Origin: Hydrangea macrophylla
Lineage: Eukaryota; Streptophyta; Magnoliopsida; Cornales; Hydrangeaceae
Length of the DNA stretch: 64,000 nt
Reading direction: 5' to 3'
Assembly: GCA_033977485.1 (NCBI GenBank)
Contig: CM066991.1
Location: 32,361,850 to 32,425,849 of the forward strand
Under the pieces are notes generated by a model that saw nothing but the letters and a program-made list of their open reading frames with translations, had not been told where the DNA came from and did no database searches. A program made the position numbers and the translations under genes. The first letter of the stretch is position 1; every line of letters begins with the position of its first letter. Positions 55,050 through 64,000 of the stretch are shown here, in pieces.

Positions 55050-57795
55050 AAAGATTGGGTATTATTTTCTTGGATTTCTATCCTCCTCGCAATGCACCAG
55101 TTATGCCAGATACCAAAGGATAGCCAGGGATAGGACCTAGTAATGAAGGATGCTACAACTATGGGATCCCTGCACATATAAGCAGAGATTGTCGAGCACT
55201 AAGGAGGAATGACTGGAAAAAGGTTGTTTGCTACAATTGTGGCAAGCCTGGCCATGTAAGCAAGGATCGTCGGTTGCCTCCAGGAGGATATTATCGGGTA
55301 GCAGCTCAGGGTTAGCCAAGAAGAGCCAAATTGAATGCCAACATCCCTAAAGAGGCTAGTTTCGATGAAGGAAAACAATGGAACATGGAAAAAAAGTTGA
55401 CATTGTTCAATACCAGAGCTAAGGTTTTATTTGATACAAGTGCTTCCATTTCTTTAATTGCTATTAGAATAGTACAGCTACTGGGTTAGTACCTTAAGAA
55501 TTAGAGAAGGCTCTAAGTGCTATATCACCCTTAGGAGTAACCATGAGATTGAGTAAAGTGTGCAAGGATTGCCCTTTGACTCTCGAAAATTAGAACCTTT
55601 CTCCTGATTTGGTTATGTTATCAATGAAGGAGTTTGATATCATCTTAGGAATTGATTGGCTCACAAAGTATCATGCCAAATCAGATTGTGTGAGCAAGTC
55701 TATCACCTTTACCATACCCAAAAGTCCCTCGTTTGATTTTTAATGCAATCCCTATTGCGATGCATTTCTTACTAGTTGACTAGCTGCGATTGGAAGCGTT
55801 AGTAGAAAGCATACCCCTGCACAGATCCCGATCATTTGTGATTTTGAAGATATTTTTCAAGATATATCTGGATTACCACCAAAGTGTGAGATCAATTTCT
55901 GTATTGCTATCACCTTATTAAATGACCCCGATAGAGATGGTTAAGTTGAAGAAGCAAGTGCAAGAAATCAACCTTGGATTTATCAGGTCAAGTACTTCAC
56001 CATGGAGAGCGCCAATGCTCTTTATTAAGAAGAAGGATGGATTGATAAGGCTTTGAGTAGACTATCGAGAGTTAAACAATGGCACAATAAAGAACAAGTA
56101 TCCACTTCCTCGGATACGATCTCTTTGATCAGTTACAGGGTGCAACTACTTTCTCAAAGATTGACTTGAGATTAGGATATCATCAACTACTGGATCGAGA
56201 TGAGGATGGGATGAAGACCGCCTTTAAGGTATGGGCATTACGAGTTCTTAGTTATGTCGTTTGGACTAACAAACTCCCCTACAGTATTCATGGACTTAAT
56301 GAATGGAGTATTCAGTCCATATTTGGATCAATTCATCATCGGGTTCATTGACGACATCTTTATCTATTCAAAGACAAAGGAAGATCATAGAAAGCATCTG
56401 GAGATTGCTTTACAGACCCACCAAGATAACCATTTGTATGCGAAGTTTAGCAAGTACGACTTTTGGCTAAAAGAAGTCAAATTTTTTGGTAATGTGGTTA
56501 TATAGGATGGTGTAGTAGTAGACTCATCAAAGGCAGATGTAGTTTTAGATTGGAGTACGCCGACCACAGCCTCTGAAGTTAGGAGTTTTCGCAGATTGGC
56601 AGGATATTACCAGACATTCATGGAAAGATTCACACAGATTGTGCTCCATGGATGGATTTGACTAAGAAAGATTTAACATTCAAATGGAACAATAGGTATG
56701 AGCGTGCTTTCTCGAAATTGAAGAATAGAGTCACCTTAGCACCAGTACTTTCTGTCCCGAAGAGCAGAGGAAGTACACCATCTTTAGTGATGCATAGTAC
56801 CAAGAATTGGGCTACGTATTGATGCAAGACGTTAGAGTAATTACTTATGGATCGAGGCAGCTGAAGCTGCATGAGAAGAATTACCTGACACACGATTTGG
56901 AATTGGCCGCAATTGTGCTCGCACTCAAGATTTGGAGGCATTACCTCATTGGGGAGAAGTTTGACTTATTTTTTGACCACAAGAGCTTGAAGTATCTGTT
57001 CTCTCAGAAGGAGTTGAACATGAGGCAAAGAAAGTGGATAGAATAGTTATAGGATTATGAATTCACATTATCGTACCACCATGGTAAGGCAAATGTAATT
57101 GCTGATGCATTAAGCCGGAAGCCCTATGGAATGATCACCTCTCTCATGATTAGAGAGTGGCAAGTGATGGAGACTCTGTCAGAATTTGATATTCAAACAC
57201 CAGGACCGAGTGAAGGATTACTCTTTGGGTGTCTAGTTGTGTAACCGATATTGATAAGCAGGATTATTGAGGCATAATAGGAAAAGAAAGGACCTGGATA
57301 ATGGTTTACGAAGATGGCAAGTAAAGAGCCTAAAGTCTGGAGCATCGGAGCATACAATGGATATCGATGCAAGGACTATGTGTACCAAAGGATGAAAACT
57401 TGAGGAAAGACATCATTGATGAAGTACATAAGTCTGGATTAACCATACATCCCAGAGAGATTAAAATGTACAGGGACCTTAAGAGAAGTTATTGGTGGGA
57501 AGGCATGAAGAAGAATGTCGCTAACTATGTATCCAGATGTTTGACATGCCAACAGATCAAGGCAGATAGCCAGAAGCCTGCATGGTTAGTGACACCGTTA
57601 CTTGTTCTTGGATGGAAGTGGGGACATATCTCTATGGATTATTTGGTTGGTTTGCCAAGGACACAGCAAAACCATGAAGTAATTTGGGTGATTGTGGACC
57701 GACTCACCAAATCTACACATTTCATCACCTACAATATGACATATCTGATGCAAAGAATGAGCAGGTTGAATATGCAGCAGATTATGAGACTGCAC
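55050..57795 (+). pseudogene. Chromovirus (Tekay/Del-like) gag end and pol on the plus strand
   Basis: It begins in the gag zinc knuckles (CYNYGIPAHISRDC, where one Cys is lost, and CYNCGKPGHVSKDR, where the last Cys is Arg). Then follow the protease (VLFDTSASISL), RT ([25 protein letters not shown] near 56346-56375, [17 protein letters not shown]), RNase H ([20 protein letters not shown]) and integrase zinc finger with the start of the core (57367-57795; RCLTCQQIKA, HISMDYLVGLPRT, VDRLTKSTHF). Many stops. The core is cut near 57795, where an LTR begins. It belongs to the same lineage as the pol at 52081-54910 but is in the opposite direction. Confidence 0.82.
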
Positions 57796-60700
57796 TATAA
57801 CACCCTGGCGTAGCAAAATAGGGAAAGTTAAATTTCCTCTTCTGGACCCGTGGATACGTGAGTGGTTAAATGACCGTTCTATCCTTCTAACTACGCACAA
57901 ATGATCATCATCCAGGAAATGCTAACCCGAAGGATAACTTTAGCAAAAACTCAACATAATTACAAATAGCTGTAAAACATCACATTATGAAATTACAATA
58001 ACATACAAGAGGCCATTCTAATCTAAAATATCCAGTTCAATTCTAAAAAAATAACTCTGATCTCCTACTCTGGTCTATCTTTCCTTAACTCCTTAGCATC
58101 TCATCTAACCTTGCCTCCCTGTCTAAACAAACCTATAAATATATCTAGACATTGTACTGTCTAGGGCATAATATGCCGTCGGCTTTGAAACAAAGCTAAG
58201 TGAGTAACTCAATCATACAATAATCCATAATACAAGTATCACTCAACTCATGTTAGAGCGCAGTATCTTAAGATACAATTAGTCTCCTGTCAAAAGTCGT
58301 ACCTTCCGCGGGCATAACAAAGTTCTTAGCATAACAAATGAGCAATAGTAATACCGTAATCTTTCACGAAATGATGTATTGTTCATAGTTACATTAAACG
58401 CACAATAAAACATCAAGATTCGTTATCTACATCATCCTTTAAGAATGTTATGCCAGTTATTAAGAAGTTAAGACCGAAACAAACAATGACAGAGGAGCCG
58501 AACTCAGCCAGGAATAGCTTCATGACTCACAACTGAATCAACCGAATGATAAATTACTCAAACTCCAACTTAGATCCCATCAACTTCTCTTTCTCTTTAT
58601 CAGGAATAAGCCGTTGGTTTAGAATATACATGCCTTAATAGTCGCTTGATGAGTACACTATCATGCACGCCTTAATTGTCGCGTGGCCACCATCGGTGCA
58701 CCAAGATAATATCATGCCTTAACAGCCGACTTTACCATGATATTCAAGGTTAACATGCTTTAACAGCCGAGTCAATTGTATACCATACATGCCTTAACAG
58801 CCGCTTGATCACCCTCGGTGCATTAAGATGGTATCATGCCTTAGCAGCTGACTATATCACTAATATCTACAACTTTTGAGTGAATAGTACACCATATATG
58901 CCTTAATAGCCTCTTGATCACCGTCGGTGCATCAAGATGGTATCATGCCTTAATAGCCGACTATATCACCGATATCGAACTACTGTACCCAAACCTCAGG
59001 CTTTATCAACCGTTCAACAATCTCAAAGTTACCACCCACGACAAGCTTAACAAATCGACAAATGCAACTCAATAGAAGGATGACTCCAACGATATACATT
59101 TTACACATATTATCGAACCATTAACATGTCGTGTTTATTATTTTGTCTTATCCATATGAACATGACATAATGTACATGGTTCGTTAAGTAGGAATCATGT
59201 TAGCATATACACCTAAATAAACCCTTTACATGCTTATATTCATGGTAATACAATCTAAAACATAATCAACATCGCAATACAAGCCACAGAGTTCATTGAA
59301 TAACTATCGATACAATATACATACAACACATGACACAAATAGCTTATATATCATCTTCAATTAGTCATATTAGGATTAGATTGAGGTTAAGAGACTCACC
59401 TTGCTGCTATATCAAGTCAAAAGTCCACAGTAAGTAATTAAACCTCAGTCCTACAATGCATATACTAGAAAAAGGTAGTCAAACGTGCATTCTTAAGGTA
59501 AGGGAAAAATGGTAATTTTACCAAATGCATGTCTAAACCTCAAGGCGGTGATCATCGCGTCGTTGTGAGTCCGACGCCATTGACTAGAATCAAATCAGAG
59601 TCCGTCACAATTTTACCAAGGGCTTTCTGGACTAATTTGGGCCCTAGAGACAAGCTGTATTTTTTACCATGTCATAAAGTCTCTAAACATAAGGAGAACG
59701 TTCTAGATATTATTCTAGGATTTTAAGAACAAACCGCGTAATTTTCAGAGTCCTATACTATTTATTATGAATTATTGAAAGTAAAACAATATCAGAAAAT
59801 ACCCAAAAATGAATTAATTATATAAATATACTCAAATTGGGGAATCAGTACTTGGAACTATTTTTATTAAATACTAGGCATGAAAATACATTTACCATAT
59901 TTTTCTCATTAATTTTAGGAGTTCACTTACTATTTTAATAAATAGAATACTGGTAAAATAGCTCCTTTATAATTACTAAAAATACTAGCAAATAGATATT
60001 TATTATCTAATTAAACATTAAGGAAAACTATTACAAAAATAATTCCCAGACCGTAGGAAATATTATTTACTAATATTCCATAATTTAAAACATACTAATA
60101 TTACATTGAAACTATTTAAAAAGAATTAAAACAATTAATATACAAATACATAATATAATAATTCAATTATTAATAAATCAGACACGGCAAGTCAGCCCGA
60201 ACTGACCCTAACCCAAACGGGTAATCCGTTTACACTCTCAGACCTGTCCAGAATAGTGACCCATTGGGTCGAACCAAACCCGATCCTAACCTAAATGGAT
60301 AATCCATTTACACTAACAGGGTCCACGGTGCATTGAAATGACGTCAATCAACTAAAAGGGTCCACGGGTTTATTTAAACCCGACCCACTACCTATTCCTA
60401 CTCACTACTTAGCCCACCTATACCCAAGACCCAACTTGAACCCAACCCGATTCTTATAACCCGTTTCCCAAATGGGTCACCACCATCTTCGGTGACCTGG
60501 TTCACCGGCAGTAAGGCGCGATATGTCGGAAAACCTTCCAGACCATGTTTCTCTCTCATATCTCAATGAAAATGGTTGATTCCAATGCTAAATTGGCCGT
60601 CCAGACCTTCTCCACATCATACTAGAAGCTAGGGTCAGAGGGTATTCCTTTTCAGTTTGAACTATAGGATTATTCTAATTTAGTTAAAACTGGAATAATA

Positions 60701-61144
60701 GCGTGCATGGCTAACCAAATGAAGTCCAATCCTAAAAGTGTTCTTGTGGGGATATAAAGAGAGTCATAAGGGTCTGTTTGGTGGTGGTTTGAAGTGATTT
60801 GGTGAAGTTTGGATTTTAAGCTCTACACTGAGCTTTAATAGCGGTTGTGCTATAGGAAGGGGCTAAGGCTCTATTTGGGGGCTCTACATATACGTGAATG
60901 AGTGTGCTTGTGACATACAAGGGGTAAAACAGAGGGGGACGGGGTGATTTACCTCTGTGGAGTTTTGATCTTCTCTCTCTCTATATCTATCTTCTTTGTC
61001 TTCTTCCTTCTTCTACGTCTTTTTCTTCTCCTTCTTTTGTGCTACTGTGTATGTGTATGTATGTATGAGTGTATGTGTGTGGTTACAGAGAGTGGGAGTA
61101 GAGAGGGTGAGAGTGTGCCAATGTATGTTGCGGGTGTATGTATA
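57796..61144 (-). mobile_element. Chromovirus-type LTR on the minus strand, inserted in the integrase
   Basis: The plus-strand text starts TATAACACCCTGGCG and then follows the same series as the U5 side of the solo LTR 3783-8453 (AAATTTCCTCTTCTGGACCCG; later GCCGTCGGCTTTGAAACAAAGC). At the other end (60767-61140) it has the CTTCTTCT-rich and GTATGTGTATG-rich tract seen near the start of that LTR. It is interrupted or ended at 61145 by the next LTR. It contains a tandem array (58600-58990) and repeated CCCAAACGGGTAATCCG-type units near 60210-60320. No gene; the frames at 59529 and 60944 are not recognisable. Confidence 0.65.
58600..58990. repeat. CATGCCTTAA...GCCG tandem array in the LTR
   Basis: Seven or eight copies of CATGCCTTAACAGCCG. 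They alternate between a form followed by CTTGATCACC.TCGGTGCATCAAG (itself an inverted repeat) and a form followed by ACTATATCACC. The higher-order unit is about 130 bp, present about three times. Confidence 0.75.
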
Positions 61145-63257
61145 TGTAACACCTGCTCTCGCGTTTAATCATTAATCATGGTTTAGCATGCATTAGCATA
61201 ATTAATTGGTGTTTATTAACGCATGTTTAAGTGAGTTTTAACTCACTAGTTGATTATGGGTGTTCAGTTTGGGAACCCAGTATTGGCCAATGTGGCAGTC
61301 CCAAATTGGGACATGAGTTGAGAAAGTTCCATTGTGTTGGGACAAAGTTGTGGAATCACCCTTATATGCTTATATGTTTATTAAGGCAAATGTGAAATAT
61401 TTATAAGTTTAGAATATATTGTTTATTGCTAGAGACCATTTGTGTGGTCATTTAGGATGCCTTTGTGAGAACAAAATGAACATGTTATATAATTAGTAGG
61501 CTAATTAGTAACTTCATAAAATTATGTGGGACCACCTATGGGACCCACGCGAGACATAGACAAATACCCACTTAAGTTTGGAGGACTAAATAGTCGGTTG
61601 TAAAACTAGCCGGGGGTGTAAATGAAAATAACCAAAAATTAGGTGGGTTTCATAATTAAAACACAAGGTTATATACATGAGCTGTAAATCAAAAGAAGAT
61701 TCACATCTCCGGCTCTTCTTCTTCATCTTCTTAGTCAGTTAGAGAGAGAGAAAAGAGACGAAGGCCGCCGGAGCTCTACGACGCCGATTGACTCACCGTT
61801 CGACTTCCAATTTCGATTCCAAGACCGGATTTGGACTCGTAGAGGTGATTCCTACATTTTTGTATTGATTTTATTGAGCTTAATCATCGAATTTCTCATG
61901 ACCCAATTCAGAACGATAATCCGTAGTTCGTTGAATTCATGTAGGATTTTAACCCGGAGTTGATTTGGGTTTTAATTTCTCAACTAGAAGCTAATTACGA
62001 AGAGGTGAGTGGTTTTAATCTTGTTTTTGGATGAGATTTGTGTTTATGTTCATTTGGATATAAGTTATATGCCTATTTAGCTTAATTACCCATGTTTAGC
62101 TATAAGTATGTGAAAAGCATGCTGTTATGTTTATGTGAGCAGATTTAGTTGCCTATTTGGGTCAAAGGAAAGCTGATATGAATCCACCATGAGATTGTTC
62201 TGTGGTGATGACCACTTGTTGCCTACAACGGCATTAGACTACACGTGTATGGCGTGGGTCATTGGCTTGTGCCGTGGACTATTGGGGGAGTCACAGACTT
62301 ACGGGTATTAGCAGAGGAAATACTTGTTTATCTGGAGATCATTTTTACTTGTTGAGATGAATTTGAACATGATATGTCATCTGTATGCTTGATTGATATC
62401 TCTCACTAAGCATGTAGCTTATATATTGTAGTGGTTATTGAATAAACATTGTAGGTGACCGCGATAGCGAGACTCCGGGGAGATGAACTTGGGGGTTCGT
62501 GGAGTCGAGGAAGCTTGTAATTGTAGTAGCTTATATATGTAGTTATTTTTGCGTAAAACTTATAGTTTGTAATAGCTACCTTGAGTTTGTGCTAAACTTG
62601 GTGAATTATGTTAGTTTTTGGTTTAATCTCACCATGACTCGTGTAAATGTTGTAAATGGAGCTTAGAATTGGGAGTACTCAGGAGAGACTTGGGAGTTTT
62701 TGGGAGAGATAGCATTACACAACTTATTTAATGTTTACAATCATGTTAGAGTCTCTTGGGAATGTTTTGAAATGATTTAGAAATGATTTTGAAATGTTTT
62801 TGGAAGTCCCCCTGATGTTTGGTTTGGTTTGGTATTGTTTTGAGAGCTGCTCTGTAGAACCTGGATTGATCCGGGTTAAAGGGCGGATCGATCCGGGCTT
62901 TTCTGGTGACATTCTGAGAGAGAATTCACAAGGCGGATCGATCCGGGTTGTAAGGGCAGATCGATGCGCCTATGTAAAATTTGAACATCGACTTTTATGG
63001 AAACGATCATAACTCTCTCTAGAAAATTCGGTCTTGCGCACCATTTTTTGCATTGGAACTAGGACTCAAAGGGCTATCGTTTGGTATAAAACTTTCCCAT
63101 ACTTTAAAAAGTCCATTTTTCCCTTGGGCTTGTTTTGTCCAATTCAAAGGTTTATTTGGACTTGTTTTCCTTCCTTTTCATTCCTAACTTGGTGTTTAAA
63201 GGCCTTGGTGGCATGCCATGTGTCCTAGTTTCACATGTCTGGATCCGAGGCATGACA
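61145..63257 (+). mobile_element. 5' LTR of a chromovirus element, 2113 bp
   Basis: Starts TGTAACACCTGC, ends GAGGCATGACA, and is followed after five bases by the primer site. The ends match those of the solo LTRs at 3783-8453 (reversed) and 4679-7087. A cluster of GGATCGATCC palindromes lies 300-400 bp before its end. The element runs out of the window. Confidence 0.85.
62861..62970. repeat. CGGATCGATCCGG palindrome cluster in the LTR
   Basis: Four copies in 110 bp: GGATTGATCCGGG, twice GCGGATCGATCCGGG, and GCAGATCGATGCGCC. Confidence 0.8.
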
Positions 63258-63262
63258 TTTAG

Positions 63263-63274
63263 TGGTATCAAAGC
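63263..63274 (+). promoter_or_regulatory. Initiator-Met primer binding site
   Basis: TGGTATCAAAGC, one base from the usual TGGTATCAGAGC, five bases after the LTR end. Confidence 0.85.
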
Positions 63275-63472
63275 AATAGGCTTAGAAACCTTGGGACTAG
63301 AGACGGTGATATGAGAGTAACGTGTAGATATTGGGCATATAGATGCATCACATGTATGCATATGGTTATTGATGCTATGATATATGGCATAACATGCATA
63401 GTATTTATGCAATTTGATTGGTAAGGAAGAATTTGGAGAAAAATGGACCAAAACTGAGAACTTTATGCAAGA

Positions 63473-64000
63473 ATGGATCATTTGGTGGACTTGGTAACTA
63501 ATTTATTTGGTGTCGTTGGTGAACGAATGCCACCAGTGGATGTAAGGCATGCAAATCCGAATCCTAAACCAAGGGTGGACCGTGTTATGATTGAGCAATT
63601 CTATAAGAGAAAGTTGACTTTATTCGATGCAGGTCTAGATCTGATGACAGCTATTCACTGGGTATCGGACATGGAGCGAATATTTTGTGCTATAGAATGT
63701 ACCGAAGAACAAAAGATTACATATTCCACTAATGCTTTGAAAGAAGGGCTCAGAATTGGTGTGTGAATTTGCTTGAGCAAGGTAGGTCGACCACTTGGGA
63801 TAAATTTGTGGACGAGTTTTATAAATGATACTTTCCTCGAGCAGCTAAGGCACATAAGTGTTGGGAATTCGCGAATCTCTAGCAGGGTGATATGACGGTG
63901 AATGAATATATCTCCAAGTTTAGTGAATTGCTTCGATTTGTGAAGGATACGGTGATAACTGAGGAGGACAAAGCTTGAAAGTTTAAAAAAGGGTTAAGGG
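63473..64000 (+). pseudogene. Chromovirus gag (N-terminal part), frameshifted
   Basis: ATG 63473 opens a gag frame with FDAGLDLMTAIHWVSDMERIF and CTEEQKITYSTNALKEG, the first half of the Retrotrans_gag domain. The frame ends at 63766. One frame over it continues with TTWDKFVDEFYK, stop, YFPRAAKAH, stop, MTVNEYISKFSELLRF and TEEDKA, stop, KFKKGL up to the window edge. One shift and at least three stops make it inactive. It follows the LTR and primer site of the same element. Confidence 0.85.

Overview
The window looks like a piece of a nuclear chromosome from a eudicot plant. It is AT-rich, has short GT-AG introns, and holds one intact 10-exon plant DegP-type (DEGP9-like) serine protease gene. 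That gene sits in a dense nest of Ty3/Gypsy and Ty1/Copia LTR retrotransposons, a CACTA transposon and several MITEs. I saw no bacterial, organellar or CRISPR features and no tRNA or rRNA genes.

Layout. 1-1975: an LTR on the minus strand that cuts into an old Tat-lineage Gypsy element. 1976-10044: that Tat element (minus strand; LTR 9423-10044, primer site, gag, protease and RT remnants). Its gag is split by a solo LTR (3783-8453, duplication GCCCA), which itself contains a second solo LTR (4679-7087, duplication ACCGC). 10045-17346: host DNA with the DEG protease gene (CDS 10736-15811, 595 codons), two intronic MITEs and a possible Helitron end. 17347-34424: a 17-kb, recently inserted Tat-type composite element with 1590-bp LTRs and a perfect CAAAC duplication. 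It carries a second, different LTR inside, a Tat gag-pol with dual RNase H, and an antisense, intron-bearing plant mobile domain (PMD) gene with its own TATA box. 34425-36215: host or old repeat DNA. 36216-46395: a degenerate Copia element whose gag is split by an 8-kb CACTA element (36701-44707, duplication CAT). The CACTA carries fragments of at least four host genes: a TBL/PMR5-type protein, a PIF-type bHLH, a UBA2-like RRM protein, and an unidentified three-exon gene. About 46396-50803: a second, truncated Copia element. 50830-51660: a Gypsy protease remnant. 52080-57795: two chromovirus (Tekay/Del-like) pol regions lying head to head. 57796-61144: a minus-strand chromovirus LTR. 61145-64000: the 5' part (LTR, primer site, gag) of another chromovirus.

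Themes. (1) At least five LTRs of different lineages each carry a private cluster of short palindromes, often just upstream of a TATA box and again in the leader. Compensated changes keep the dyad in several units. (2) The 17-kb Tat element combines two LTR types with a captured antisense PMD gene, and is enriched throughout for TCGGTC/GACCGA-type motifs. (3) The CACTA is a non-autonomous carrier of several regulatory-gene fragments, all on one strand. The host protease is the only gene that looks functional. Its catalytic triad is present but its active-site loop reads GQSGSA instead of the usual GNSGGP.
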